This document shows, piece after piece, positions 8,051 through 17,426 of a stretch of DNA of 40,195 bases. The notes under the pieces were generated by a model. It had not been told where the DNA came from, did no database searches, and saw nothing but the letters and a program-made list of their open reading frames with translations. A program made the position numbers and the translations under genes. The stretch covers positions 1-40,195 of the forward strand of contig DASYCK010000049.1 in assembly GCA_036500205.1 (NCBI GenBank), read 5' to 3'. Position 1 is the stretch's first letter, and each line of letters begins with the position of its first letter. This DNA is from DASYCK01 sp036500205. GTDB lineage: Bacteria; Myxococcota_A; Polyangia; Fen-1088.

Positions 8051-8993
8051 ACCAGGCCAGCGGGAGCAGCGCGCTCACCAGCATCAGGGCCAGCGCGTAG
8101 GGGTAGCCGAAGGTCCACCCCAGCTCGGGCATGTATTTGAAGTTCATGCCGTAGATGCCGGCGATCAGGACCGGCGGCACCCCCACCACCGAGACGACCG
8201 TCAGCGTCTTGACGACGTCGTTTTGCTCGATGCTGATGAAGCCCAGGGTGGCGTCCAGCAGGAACTGCACCTTGCTGGACAGGTGAGCCTGGTAGTCGTT
8301 GAGCGAGGTGATGTCGCCCCGGATCGCCTTCGAGCGGGCGAGGTCGGCGGCCGACTGGGCCTCCCGGGCGTTGTCGTGCGTGAAGGCGGCGATGCGTCCG
8401 AGCCCCAGCAGCGTGTCGCGGACGTGCGAGAGGCCGTCGCCCATGCGCCCCAGCTTGCGTAGCGCCGCGCGGAGCATCTCGCTGGCGCGGGCCACCTTGC
8501 GTTGCCGTCGCCCCCCTTCGACGTGGAAGGCGGCGCGCGAGATGCTCTCGAGCTCGGAGCTGGCGTGCTCGAGCGCGTCGGCCGTGTGCTCGATGATCGC
8601 CTCCATGAGCTTCAGGAAGACGTCGCGCGCGGTGCGCGCCGGCGCGTCGGCGGGGACGGCCACGACGGAATCGAAGGCGGTCACCCGGGCGAAGCGCAGC
8701 GTGATCAGCCGCGTGGGCGACAGCACGAACCCGATCGAGGTGACGCCTCCCTTCATGCAGTCGGTCGTCATCAGCACGGGCGTCGAGAGATAGGCGACCT
8801 CCCCTTCGGTGAACACGCGGCTCGAAGATTCGATCTCCTCGAGGTCGCCCTTCGTGGGCAGGCGAAGCTTCGTCGCTTGCTCGACCCGCTTGCGTTCCTC
8901 GTCGTCGGGTTCGAGAAGATCGATCCACACGGCCTCCGTCAGCGGGGCGTCCGGATTGGGACTGACGTTCAACATGGAGGCCACGCCCATCAT
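8028..8993 (-). CDS. corA: CorA-family magnesium/cobalt transporter
   Basis: A CorA channel of about 321 residues. The long N-terminal cytoplasmic part (WIDLLEPDDEERKRVE..., then a helical stalk with SRAAFHVEGGRRQRK) leads into two C-terminal transmembrane helices. The signature YGMNFKYMPEL ends the first helix, and the protein ends with a basic WFKWRGWL tail. It would take up Mg2+ or Co2+ as a pentamer. The start is uncertain: ATG codons at 8993, 8990 and 8975 and an upstream one at 9038 are all in frame and none has a good ribosome binding site. 8993 is chosen because the residues before it look unlike family members. It is transcribed towards pssA with overlapping 3' ends. Confidence 0.9.
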   Translation of the reverse strand: MMGVASMLNVSPNPDAPLTEAVWIDLLEPDDEERKRVEQATKLRLPTKGDLEEIESSSRVFTEGEVAYLSTPVLMTTDCMKGGVTSIGFVLSPTRLITLRFARVTAFDSVVAVPADAPARTARDVFLKLMEAIIEHTADALEHASSELESISRAAFHVEGGRRQRKVARASEMLRAALRKLGRMGDGLSHVRDTLLGLGRIAAFTHDNAREAQSAADLARSKAIRGDITSLNDYQAHLSSKVQFLLDATLGFISIEQNDVVKTLTVVSVVGVPPVLIAGIYGMNFKYMPELGWTFGYPYALALMLVSALLPLAWFKWRGWL

Positions 8994-9130
8994 ACAAACA
9001 ACGGGCGCGCGTGCCGAAATTGGGGGCGGGCCTTGCATAGTGTCCGCGCCAGACCGAAGCTATACGTTGCACCGATCTAGATCAGTCCCGTCGGAGGGGG
9101 GTGGTTTGTCGGTGTCGTGTGCGGAGGCCT
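8994..9130. promoter_or_regulatory. Divergent promoter region, corA and hybrid kinase
   Basis: This 137-bp spacer lies between divergent corA and the REC-HK-REC gene. GGAGG at 9123-9127 lies three bases before the kinase ATG, which is closer than usual. No operator is obvious. Confidence 0.35.
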
Positions 9131-10780
9131 ATGTTTCCCGACAAACAAAGCATCGCTGCTCCAAGACATCTGCGCTGGGACGGCCAGCCCTGGCGCGTGA
9201 TGGTGGTCGAGGACGATGGAGACATCAGCGAGGCCGTGCGGGGCGTGCTCGAGGACGAGGAGTACGACGTGGTGGTGGCCGAAAACGGCAAGGACGCGCT
9301 GGGGCGGCTCCAGGTCGAGAAGATCCCCGATGTCATCGTGCTGGACCTGCGGATGCCGGTCATGGACGGCTGGGAGTTTCGCGCCTTGCAGAAGGAGGAT
9401 CCGCAGCTGAAGGCCATCCCCATCATCGCGTGCTCGGCCGACGCCAGCCCGCAGGCGGTCGCCATCTCGGCGGACGCCTATCTGAGGAAGCCGCTCGACG
9501 CCACGCAGCTGGTCGCCACCATCGAGCGCCTGCTGCACCAGCAAGAGCTTCATCACATGTCCGAGCGACTGGAATCGGCCGAGCGGCTGGCCTCACTGGG
9601 GCGGCTGGCGGCCGGCGTCGGTCACGAGATCAACAACCCGCTGGCGTTCGCCATGTTGAACGTGAACATGGCGCTGAAGACGCTGTCCGCTCCGCTCGAC
9701 CAGGCGGCGAACGACGTGACGACCGACGTGGTCGGCATGCTGAAGGAGACCGAGGTCGGGCTGGAGCGCATCCGTCAGACGGTGGAGCGCCTGCAAAAGC
9801 TGTCGCGCAACGTCCAGAAGCGCCCCGAGCGGTTCGACCTGAAGGCGATCATCGAACAGTCGATCGCGATGGCCCGGACGCACATCCAGCACCGGGCCCG
9901 TCTGTCCAAGTACTATCGCGGGTCCAATCTGACCATTCTGGGCGATTCGGTGGCCATCGGTCAGGTGTTCCTGAACCTGCTGGTGAACGCGGCGCAGGCC
10001 ATCCCGGACGGCGACGCCGATCACAACGAGATCGTCGTCTCGACCGATGTGGTGGGCGACGAGATCGTCGTGGAGATCCGCGACACGGGGGCCGGCATCG
10101 CGCCCGAGCATCTCCCCCACGTCTTCGAGCCGTTCTTCACGACGAAGCCGATGGGGATCGGGACGGGGCTGGGATTGGCGATCGCGCGGCAGACCATCAC
10201 CGATCACCAAGGGCACATCGAGCTCGAGAGCACGCCCGGCATCGGCACGACGGTGCGGGTCTTTTTCTCGTCGGTGGCCACGCTGGACGGCCTCTTGCCC
10301 GAAGCGGATTCCCTTCCCGTGCCCGTCGAGCCAACCAAGGAGCTGACGTCCGCGGGGGGGCGTCGGGGGCGGGTGCTGGTCATCGATGACGAACCGCTCA
10401 TCGGTCGGGTCATCGTCGCCGCGTTGAAGGAAGAGCAGGACGTCGTCGTGGAGACGCGGGCAGCGGACGCGCTGGCGCGTCTCGAGGCCGGGGAGACCTT
10501 CGACCTGATCCTGTGCGATCTGGCCATGCCGAACATCGGCGGCCCCGAGGTCTTCGCCATCGTCTCGGCACGCTGGCCCGATCTGGTAGCGCGGATGGTC
10601 TTCATGACCGGCGGCGCGTTCACGGCCTCGACGCAGACCTTCCTCGACAACACCACCTCCCCTGTGCTCGCCAAGCCGTTCACGGTGGACGATATCCGTC
10701 GCCTGGCGCGCACGCACCGAAGAACCCAGGAAAGAACCCAGGAAAGAACCCAGGAAACACGACCGGCGCCGTCGGCCTGA
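9131..10780 (+). CDS. Hybrid sensor kinase, REC-HisKA-HATPase-REC
   Basis: A soluble 549-residue two-component protein. The first receiver spans about 20-135 with phospho-acceptor Asp72 (VIVLDLRMP) and Lys120. The dimerisation/phosphotransfer domain has His165 in GVGHEINNP. The ATPase domain has the N box (NLLVNAAQA), DTGAGI and GTGLGLAI. A second receiver follows at about 355-480, with Asp463 (LILCDLAMP) and a Lys in LAKPF. It has no membrane segment and no PAS domain, so the N-terminal receiver probably gates kinase activity from another kinase. The ATG at 9131 is preferred to the GTG at 9101 because GGAGG precedes it. The C-terminus ends in a perfect RTQE repeat. The stop is one base from the stop of the convergent PAS hybrid kinase. 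Confidence 0.93.
   Translation: MFPDKQSIAAPRHLRWDGQPWRVMVVEDDGDISEAVRGVLEDEEYDVVVAENGKDALGRLQVEKIPDVIVLDLRMPVMDGWEFRALQKEDPQLKAIPIIACSADASPQAVAISADAYLRKPLDATQLVATIERLLHQQELHHMSERLESAERLASLGRLAAGVGHEINNPLAFAMLNVNMALKTLSAPLDQAANDVTTDVVGMLKETEVGLERIRQTVERLQKLSRNVQKRPERFDLKAIIEQSIAMARTHIQHRARLSKYYRGSNLTILGDSVAIGQVFLNLLVNAAQAIPDGDADHNEIVVSTDVVGDEIVVEIRDTGAGIAPEHLPHVFEPFFTTKPMGIGTGLGLAIARQTITDHQGHIELESTPGIGTTVRVFFSSVATLDGLLPEADSLPVPVEPTKELTSAGGRRGRVLVIDDEPLIGRVIVAALKEEQDVVVETRAADALARLEAGETFDLILCDLAMPNIGGPEVFAIVSARWPDLVARMVFMTGGAFTASTQTFLDNTTSPVLAKPFTVDDIRRLARTHRRTQERTQERTQETRPAPSA
10721..10756 (+). repeat. Three perfect 12-bp tandem repeats in kinase C-terminus
   Basis: The unit AGAACCCAGGAA occurs three times without mismatch and encodes RTQE-type repeats at the end of the hybrid kinase. 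The unit is a multiple of three, so copy-number change would only lengthen or shorten the tail. Confidence 0.85.
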
Positions 10781-10781
10781 C

Positions 10782-12767
10782 TCAATCGGTCGGGGTGAGC
10801 GCCCTGTCGATGGCGGAGGCCAGATCGCTGGCGTTGTATGGCTTCGCCAGGAAACCCTGGAACTCGGCTCCCGCCAGCCGCCGCTCGACCGATACGTCGA
10901 GGTAGCCCGACGACACGATCACGGGAACGCGCGAGCCGCTGGCGCGCAGGCGGTGCAGCACCTCGGCGCCGTCGATGTCGGGCATCGTCATGTCGAGGAT
11001 GATGACGTCGGGGCTCGTCTCCGCGACGCGCGCCAGCGCCGCGCCGCCGTTCACGGCCTCGAAAACGGTGTAGCCGCGCAGCTCGAGCGAGCGCCGCAGC
11101 TGCGAACGCACCAGCGCCTCGTCGTCGACGATCAGGATCTTGCCGGTCGCCCGTCGTGGCCGGGCCGCCGGGGCCTGCTCGTTCGGCGCCCGCTCATCGC
11201 TCGCCGGAAGCAGCACGGAGAAGCAGCTGCCTCGCCCCGGCTCGCTCTCGACCAGCACGGCGCCTCCGTGGGCCGACACGATGCCGAGGCACGCCGCCAG
11301 GCCCAGCCCGTGCCCCTTCTCCTTGGACGAGAAGAACGGCTCGAACACCCGGCCGCGCGTCGACTCGTCCATGCCGCAGCCGTTGTCCCGCACCTCGATG
11401 AGCACCCAGTCGCCGGGGCGGACCGTTGCCCCCAGGGCGCCGTCCCAGCGCGCGTCGACCTCGGTCACGCGCCGCCCCCGCACCTGGATGTCGCCGGCGC
11501 GATCGCCGAGCGACTCCGAGGCGTTCGTGAGCAGGTTCATCAGCACCTGGCTCAGGGTGGCCCGATCGCCGAGCACGGTGCTGCCGGCGTCGACGGCCAG
11601 CTCGAGCCGCGCCTTCTTCGACAGCGTGGCGCCCAGCAACGTGCGCAGCTCGGCCACCAGCTCGCCGAGGTCGACCGCCTCCCGCCGCCCCAGATCGCGC
11701 TGGCCGGCGTAGGCCAGCATCTGCCGGGTCAGCGCCGCCGCGCGCTGTGCGGCGATCACGATCGCCTCGGCGCACTCGCGCTCGTCGGAGCCGGTGACCA
11801 TGTGTCGCAGCAGGTCGGCGTTGCCGAGCACGCCGGTCAGCAGGTTGTTGAAATCGTGAGCGATGCCACCGGCCAGCACGCCCAGACTGTCGAGTCGCTG
11901 GGCGCGTTCGAGCCGCTGCTCGAGGCCCCGTCGCTCCGCGGCGAGTCGGCGCACCGGTCGCATGTCGCGCAGGGCCGCCGCCCGCACCGCCTGGCCGTCG
12001 AGCGTGGTGGCGGCCACCACGCAGAGCAGCGGAACCGCGTCGCCGTTGCCGTCGAGCCCGATGGCGTCGTACTGGCCGGTGAAGCCGTCGTGGATGTTTC
12101 GCTGCACCGTGGGCTGCGACGATGGCGCCGTGAAGTCGAGGACCGGTCGGCCCACCATCTGCGCGCCCGTGACGCCGAGGATCGGCTGGGGATCGCCGTC
12201 GACGCTGACGATGACGCCATCCTGGCTGAACACGACGAAGTCGAAGGCGGTCTGCGCCAGATCGCGGAAGCGCCGCTCGCTCTCCCGCAACAGCTCGTTC
12301 GTCCGTTCGCGTTCGGTGACGTCGCGTACGGCCGCGACGCGAACGGGGCGGTCGCCGATGTGGCCCTGCTTGGACTGCATCTCGGCGCGAAAGCGCGAGC
12401 CGTCCTTGCGAACGCCGGTGATCACGTACGCCCCCTCGTAGTAGCTGGCGATGCGCTGCATGACCATGGGGAGGTCCTCGGGCGCCGCGCAGCGTTGCAA
12501 GGTCAGCGCGCTGATCACCTCGTCGCGCTCGTAGCCGAGCATCTCGCACAGCCGCTGATTGGCGTCGATCACCACGCCGTCGATGTGGACCAGGATCCCC
12601 TCGAACGACGCCGACGAGAGCATCTCGGCGCGCTCGCGCACGCGCGCGTGGTCCTCTCGGATCTCGTCCAGCAACAGCCTGGCCTGCCCGCGCGCCTCCG
12701 TCGCATCCTCGAGCTCGAGCGCCCGAGTCAGTCGCGTGTACCAGTCAGGCGGCGGCGAGGCGGGCAC
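10782..12767 (-). CDS. Hybrid sensor kinase, PAS-PAS-HisKA-HATPase-REC
   Basis: A soluble 661-residue kinase. Helical lead-in 10-50; PAS 1 about 50-155 (SFEGILVHIDG...LGYERDEV, ending DVTERERT); PAS 2 about 165-275; HisKA with His304 in GGIAHDFNNLL; HATPase about 400-520 (NLLTNASES, DNGCGMD, GHGLGLAA); receiver about 540-655 with Asp592 (VIILDMTMP) and Lys in LAKPY. The DFNNLL box places it in the large family of NtrB-like hybrid kinases. No DNA-binding output is present. The start is GTG at 12767 with no clear ribosome binding site. It lies 66 bases after the secreted-protein gene on the same strand and may be the last gene of the Ser/Thr-kinase operon. The ligand of the PAS domains is unknown. 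Confidence 0.93.
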   Translation of the reverse strand: MPASPPPDWYTRLTRALELEDATEARGQARLLLDEIREDHARVRERAEMLSSASFEGILVHIDGVVIDANQRLCEMLGYERDEVISALTLQRCAAPEDLPMVMQRIASYYEGAYVITGVRKDGSRFRAEMQSKQGHIGDRPVRVAAVRDVTERERTNELLRESERRFRDLAQTAFDFVVFSQDGVIVSVDGDPQPILGVTGAQMVGRPVLDFTAPSSQPTVQRNIHDGFTGQYDAIGLDGNGDAVPLLCVVAATTLDGQAVRAAALRDMRPVRRLAAERRGLEQRLERAQRLDSLGVLAGGIAHDFNNLLTGVLGNADLLRHMVTGSDERECAEAIVIAAQRAAALTRQMLAYAGQRDLGRREAVDLGELVAELRTLLGATLSKKARLELAVDAGSTVLGDRATLSQVLMNLLTNASESLGDRAGDIQVRGRRVTEVDARWDGALGATVRPGDWVLIEVRDNGCGMDESTRGRVFEPFFSSKEKGHGLGLAACLGIVSAHGGAVLVESEPGRGSCFSVLLPASDERAPNEQAPAARPRRATGKILIVDDEALVRSQLRRSLELRGYTVFEAVNGGAALARVAETSPDVIILDMTMPDIDGAEVLHRLRASGSRVPVIVSSGYLDVSVERRLAGAEFQGFLAKPYNASDLASAIDRALTPTD

Positions 12768-12833
12768 GAGACGGGATGTTAACCCCCTTTGACGCGGCTG
12801 GGGCGATCACGCCGCCGAGGATCGCCTGGCCGT

Positions 12834-14822
12834 TCACGGATGAACGAGCTTGCGCACCGCCAGCCCCAGCAGCAGCACGATCAGCAGGGCCAGCAGGAAG
12901 AGGAGGAGCAGCGTTCTCCCCGTCACGTAGTGATCGAGGCAGAGCGGCAGCTGGCAGGCGGTCACCCGCGCCGTGACCCGCGCCGTTCCCCCTTCGGGCA
13001 CGCTGACCTTGAAGAAGTTGGGGCCCAGCGGGGTGACGTTCCGTCCCTCGAAGCTGTGGCGCCAGCCGTTGAGATCGCCGTCGTGCCAGACGAACATGCC
13101 GAAGCTCGGTTGCCCGTCGAGCAGCTTGGTGGCGCTGCCGCCCGTCCCCAGGACCTTCCCGCTGTCGTGCCACACGTAGGCGACATAGGTCGGCATCACC
13201 GCCTGCGCCTCGTCGAACGACAGCCTCCCCGCGCTCAGCGCCTCGGCGATCACCTGGGCGGTCTGGCGACCGATCGCCCCTCGCTTGGGCAGCTCGATGG
13301 GCGCTGCCTTTTCGCGCGCCGGGCCGTCGTTGGTCCGACCCGTGGGGGGGCGCGCCGGGATCGGCGCCCGCTCGGCCGTAGGCGCGGTCTCGGGCAGGTT
13401 CGACGCCTTGATGTAGACGTAGAGGTCGCGGTTGGGATTGCCGCCTGGCAACGCCGGCAACGCGCGCAGATCGAGGAACGCCGTCTTCTCGACGCGCGAG
13501 GCGCCCGTGAACATCATGTTCTGCCAGGCGCTGGCCGGCGAAAACAGATAGGGGCCGTTGTGGGGAGAGGCGGCCACGTCGACCAGCAGGCACTGGTCGG
13601 TCGTGCGCGAACCGGCGCTGGGGCCGCAGGGATCGCCGCTCGGCTTGAAGTCGCACGGATTGGGGACGGTCCAGTCGCAAGCGATGTCGAAGTTGCCACT
13701 GCCCGGCACCGGCGTCGCGGCGGGGCCGCTGATCTGGTTCGTGCAGATGGGCAAGAAGCCCGGCGACACCCCGACCGCCGAGCCCCAGTTCGCGATGCGG
13801 AACGTCCCCTGAATGGCGTCCCCCGATTGCGCGCTGGTGAGAAAGTTCGTCGGTTGCGCATGAAAATGGTTCACCGCGCTGAGGCTCACTTCGATCGAGC
13901 CGGACGTGTTGTTGAAGATGTGGCCCGGCTGCAGCCCGATGTCGCCGTGGCAGCTGCCACCGTCCTGGATCTCGTTCCAGGGCGTCGTCGGGTCGCTGGG
14001 ATCGGGCAGGCAGATCCCGGTGATCGACGTGCAGGGGGGATTTCCTTCCGAGGCGACCGCCACGCCGTCGGGCCAACCATAGACGGCGGACGTTCCCAGG
14101 GTCATGCCGTTCTGGATCTGGTACCAGAAGCGAAATTTTCCCCCGGTCGTCAGCTTGACGCCCGTGGGGTTGTCGGACGCGACGTCGGCGGCGGGATCGA
14201 TGGGGATGTGCATGCGCACCGCCCATTCGTCGCAGGTGGTGCCGCTGCAGATCTCGTCGACGCGCGTGTCGTTCTTCAACCAGTCGGGCAGGGGGGGGAC
14301 GATCGCGCTGGTGGCGTTGTTCAGCGCCCAGCCGGTCCCCGAGCCGCTGATGTGGAAGAAGCGGCCGTTGTACGCGCCGCTGGCGAAGGTGCCGCCCGCC
14401 ACGGGGGTCGCGGTGGTCGACGTCTTCTCGATGCGGAAGACGTTCCCGAGCGTGGTCGTCTCGTCCCAGAAGCCGACGTACAACCGATCGTTGGCGTTCG
14501 AGGGATCGGCGCGCACGTGCCAGGCCAGCACCAAGTTTCGTCCCGCGGCGGTCGTCTCGACCAGCGCCCGGAAGTTCGCCGTGTCGCCGATGTGGCTGTA
14601 CTCGGTCGCCCCCTGCCAGCGCGGATCGTCGATGAAGCGATTGGTGGCGCTGCCGAGCGGCGTCGACCCCGACGTCCACCAATCGGGTGGCTGCCCGTAG
14701 GCGCCCGGGACGCCCCCGACCCGCTGAAAGCAGACATCCTGCGCCCGCGCCGAGCGGGCCAGCGCCAGGGCGGTCAGGCAGAGGAATAGCGACAAGCGCG
14801 CAGGTCGAAGCCGGGTCATCAT
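12834..14822 (-). CDS. Secreted protein with C-terminal membrane anchor, unknown function
   Basis: A 662-residue exported protein that I do not recognise. The signal peptide is MMTRLRPARLSLFLCLTALA-type, with a likely cut after ARSARA. The mature part is rich in Gly, Thr, Asn and aromatic residues, with scattered Cys pairs, typical of a beta-rich extracellular protein. A Pro-rich linker (PTAERAPIPARPPTGR) follows at about 475-495. The final segment TLLLLFLLALLIVLLLGLAV plus RKLVHP is a single transmembrane helix with a short basic tail, so the protein is anchored at its C-terminus. A GGGAGG site lies six bases upstream of the ATG pair. It starts 19 bases after the lipoprotein gene, so the two are surely co-transcribed. 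Its job is probably at the cell surface. Confidence 0.8.
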   Translation of the reverse strand: MMTRLRPARLSLFLCLTALALARSARAQDVCFQRVGGVPGAYGQPPDWWTSGSTPLGSATNRFIDDPRWQGATEYSHIGDTANFRALVETTAAGRNLVLAWHVRADPSNANDRLYVGFWDETTTLGNVFRIEKTSTTATPVAGGTFASGAYNGRFFHISGSGTGWALNNATSAIVPPLPDWLKNDTRVDEICSGTTCDEWAVRMHIPIDPAADVASDNPTGVKLTTGGKFRFWYQIQNGMTLGTSAVYGWPDGVAVASEGNPPCTSITGICLPDPSDPTTPWNEIQDGGSCHGDIGLQPGHIFNNTSGSIEVSLSAVNHFHAQPTNFLTSAQSGDAIQGTFRIANWGSAVGVSPGFLPICTNQISGPAATPVPGSGNFDIACDWTVPNPCDFKPSGDPCGPSAGSRTTDQCLLVDVAASPHNGPYLFSPASAWQNMMFTGASRVEKTAFLDLRALPALPGGNPNRDLYVYIKASNLPETAPTAERAPIPARPPTGRTNDGPAREKAAPIELPKRGAIGRQTAQVIAEALSAGRLSFDEAQAVMPTYVAYVWHDSGKVLGTGGSATKLLDGQPSFGMFVWHDGDLNGWRHSFEGRNVTPLGPNFFKVSVPEGGTARVTARVTACQLPLCLDHYVTGRTLLLLFLLALLIVLLLGLAVRKLVHP

Positions 14823-14841
14823 CGTCTGCCTCCCAGTCGGT

Positions 14842-16635
14842 TCAGGGGACGCCCACCACGTAGAAATCCGCCGGCGCGAGGTTGTCCTTGGTGAACGTGA
14901 CCGTCGCCGAGGAGATCGTGGTGGGGAAAGCCTTGGTGAACGGCGACCACGTGGCGTAGCGAACGGGCGTGGTGCCGCCGTTCTGCGCCAGGCCCGTGGC
15001 GGCGTCGGCCGTCGCGAAGATCCAGTATTTGCCCACCGCCAAGGTCACCGGGGTGGTCGCCGGAGGATCGTTGATGGCGAATTCGTTGCGCCCCGTCGCC
15101 ACCGCGGCGGACGGCAACGCGGACGCCATCCAGGTCACCGGCTCGCCGCCGCTGTCGGAGGCGTAGATGGCGAGGCGCACGTGCGGTCCGGCGGCGGTCG
15201 TGACGATGCCCAGCCGGGACAGCGTGAGCGCCGTGGTGATCTGGACCGACACGCCGTACAGCAGGCCCGTTCCGAGGTTCGCCGAGCCGCCATCGCCCGC
15301 CGCGAAGCCGAACGCCTTCTCGCACTTCGCGCTGGGATAGCTGCCCACGCACTTCTCGGCGACCAGGGCGGCGCACGAGCCCGACGACACCTGCTGGCAG
15401 GTACCCGAGGCGGCGCACGTCACCAGGGTCGCCGTGTCACCACAGTGCGCGCCGCTCTCGTTGCCGGCGCAGGCCGGGACGGCCGCGCATTGACAGGCGG
15501 CGCCGGGAAGGGAGCCCTGGCAGGCCTGCGGCGCCTGGCAGCTCATCGACCCGGTCATCGTCGAGCAGCCATCGACGTCGGTGCCACACGTCTCCAGCAT
15601 CCCGGCCGCGCAGACGTGACCGGCCACGAACGCACCCCCGGAGAGACATTCGGATGGCGGCGCGGGGCAGGTGCACATCGCACCTCCCACGGGCCCGCCG
15701 CACGGCTTCGTGGCCGGACAGGTCGCCGTCGGGGTGGCGACCAGGCAGCCCGAACCGTCTCGGCCGCAGGTGACGACCTGGGTGCTCGACTGACAGAACG
15801 TTCCCGTCGCGTGGGAGCAGATCGCGGGATCCGAGAGGCACGAGCAGGAGGCCGACGGGAAGGTGCCCGTGCAGGGTTTCTGCGCCGTGCAGGTGGTGGA
15901 AGGCGCGAGAAAGACACAGCCGTCGCCGTCGTGTGCGCAGGTCTCGAGATCGGTCGCGCTCGCGCAGAAGGCGCCGGTCGCGCCGCCGGGGTCGCAGCCT
16001 GTTGGCGGCGCCGCGCAGACACACTGCGCGCTGGGGGCATTCCCCTGGCAGGTCTGGCGGGCGCCGCACGCGACGGCGGCGGGCCAGTCGGGGCAACCGG
16101 CGACGAGCGCGCAGGTTTCGAGGCCGCCCCCGGCGCATCGCTTGTCCCCCAACTTGCAGGCGGTGGACGGGCACGCGCCGCCCGCGCCGCCACCCGCGCT
16201 CGTCATCCCGCCCGCTCCGGTGACGCCACCCGAACTGGAGGCTCCGCCCACGCCGGGGGACATCCCGCCGCTGCCGCCGTTGCCGGCCGGTCCGTGCCCG
16301 CCCAGCGGCGCGGTGTCGCCGCCAGCCCCGAGCCCACCGACGCCCGTGCTCGCGGCGCCGCCCGTTCCCGGCGCGACGGTGCCTCCTTGCCCGGCGGCGG
16401 CGCCCAGATCGGCGCCCCCGTCGGGAATCGCCAGCCCCGCGTCGAGCGCCGCGGCGCCGTCGAAGCAGAACAGGCCCGCAGTCGTCGTCGCGCAGAGCTG
16501 CGAAGGGGGGCAGTCGCTGTTGGCGAGGCAGGCGATCTTTCCGTTCGGAAGCTTGGGGTCGAAGCTGCAGCTGGACACCAGCGAAGCCGTGATGGCGCCT
16601 GCGTACGCGGCCACGAACCGGAGCCGGCCGCTCAA
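14842..16635 (-). CDS. Cys-rich lipoprotein with Gly-rich linker and repeated modules
   Basis: The reading frame extends to 16794, but the lipoprotein signal LSGRLRFVAAYAGAITASLV-SSC begins at a TTG at 16635. That TTG overlaps the stop of the TPR gene as TTGA, so this start is chosen (597 residues, lipid-modified Cys at 23). After the anchor come a short Cys-rich knot, about 80 residues of Gly/Ser/Ala linker (GGAGG-type), and about five tandem modules of roughly 50 residues. The module pattern is C-G-x-x-P-x-A-x-C-x-C ... G-x-x-C ... ETC-x-x-D-x-DGC. The last 140 residues form a beta-sandwich-like domain. Such lipoproteins are common on Myxococcota surfaces; the function is unknown. It sits in the Ser/Thr kinase operon. 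Confidence 0.82.
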   Translation of the reverse strand: MSGRLRFVAAYAGAITASLVSSCSFDPKLPNGKIACLANSDCPPSQLCATTTAGLFCFDGAAALDAGLAIPDGGADLGAAAGQGGTVAPGTGGAASTGVGGLGAGGDTAPLGGHGPAGNGGSGGMSPGVGGASSSGGVTGAGGMTSAGGGAGGACPSTACKLGDKRCAGGGLETCALVAGCPDWPAAVACGARQTCQGNAPSAQCVCAAPPTGCDPGGATGAFCASATDLETCAHDGDGCVFLAPSTTCTAQKPCTGTFPSASCSCLSDPAICSHATGTFCQSSTQVVTCGRDGSGCLVATPTATCPATKPCGGPVGGAMCTCPAPPSECLSGGAFVAGHVCAAGMLETCGTDVDGCSTMTGSMSCQAPQACQGSLPGAACQCAAVPACAGNESGAHCGDTATLVTCAASGTCQQVSSGSCAALVAEKCVGSYPSAKCEKAFGFAAGDGGSANLGTGLLYGVSVQITTALTLSRLGIVTTAAGPHVRLAIYASDSGGEPVTWMASALPSAAVATGRNEFAINDPPATTPVTLAVGKYWIFATADAATGLAQNGGTTPVRYATWSPFTKAFPTTISSATVTFTKDNLAPADFYVVGVP

Positions 16636-17423
16636 AACGTCACCCGCGCCATTCCGCCGGCGCTTCGGCCATCCCACAGGGGGAGGAGGACGACCCGGTC
16701 GCCTTCTGTGCCAGCGTGCTCTTGCTTCGTGCCCCACCAGTACATGGCGCCACCGCCCAGCAAGGCCGCGATGCCCACGCCGTAGCCGACCCACTGCAAC
16801 GTCTCCGCGCGCTGGCCGTCGTCGTATTTTCCGCGCGAGAAGACGCCGTTGTTCGCATCGGTCGTCACGTCGTTCGAGAGCGACCGCGCGCGCAGACCCA
16901 TGTACAGGCCCCCCAGCACGAACGCCGCGCCAGCGGCGCCGGTGGCGATGCCGGCGACGCGCCAGCGGTGGCCATCGGCGCCGCCGACCGGAGGCGACGA
17001 CGAGTCGGCGACGGGAGCGGGCGGCGCGCTCGGTGGGGCAACGATCACCGGCGCGGGAGAGGTGGGCGCAGCGGCCGCGGGGCTCGGTGCTTCCAGCTGG
17101 GCGATGTGGGCCTGCACCTCGGTGCGATCGGCGTCCGCCAGGCCCGGGCTCTTGCGCAGATATTCGCGAAAGCGGGTGATCGCTTCGGGTGACCGCCCGT
17201 TCTGCTCGAAGCAGCGCCCCTGATTGTAGATGTACGTCGGATCGTTCGTCTCGGCGAACAGCTGCGCCAGCAGCTCGATGCCCCGATCGGCGTGTCCACC
17301 CAGGCAGGCGGTCTTCGCCTCCAGCTCGCGCGTGTCGGGCGCGGCCGCCGCCGCGTCCCTGGCGCCTAACCCGCCGAACAAGATCACGATTGCGATACCT
17401 CGTGCCGTCTCACGCGTCGTCAT
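16632..17423 (-). CDS. TPR-containing membrane protein
   Basis: A 263-residue protein with an N-terminal signal (GIAIVILFGGLGARDAAAAA), one or two tetratricopeptide-like helical pairs at about 35-110 (PTYIYNQGRCFEQNGRSPEAITRFREYLRK), a Pro/Ala linker at 113-148, and two hydrophobic helices near 155-178 and 213-232. This layout is typical of small TPR proteins next to PEGA-type Ser/Thr kinases in Myxococcota. The gene starts three bases after the kinase stop and its own stop overlaps the lipoprotein start (TTGA), so it is translationally coupled on both sides. It may act as a periplasmic scaffold for kinase signalling; that role is an inference from position. Confidence 0.85.
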   Translation of the reverse strand: MTTRETARGIAIVILFGGLGARDAAAAAPDTRELEAKTACLGGHADRGIELLAQLFAETNDPTYIYNQGRCFEQNGRSPEAITRFREYLRKSPGLADADRTEVQAHIAQLEAPSPAAAAPTSPAPVIVAPPSAPPAPVADSSSPPVGGADGHRWRVAGIATGAAGAAFVLGGLYMGLRARSLSNDVTTDANNGVFSRGKYDDGQRAETLQWVGYGVGIAALLGGGAMYWWGTKQEHAGTEGDRVVLLPLWDGRSAGGMARVTF

Positions 17424-17426
17424 CCG

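Noticed and set aside
12789..14789. 666-residue plus-strand frame opposite the secreted protein gene
   Set aside because: Its product is Arg/Gly/Val-rich low complexity without motifs. The minus-strand protein has a signal peptide, a good ribosome binding site and an anchor. High GC creates long antisense frames.
15181..17179. Overlapping plus-strand frames with Arg- and Pro-rich products
   Set aside because: Shadows of the Gly-rich and Cys-rich lipoprotein; Pro runs are the antisense of Gly codons.
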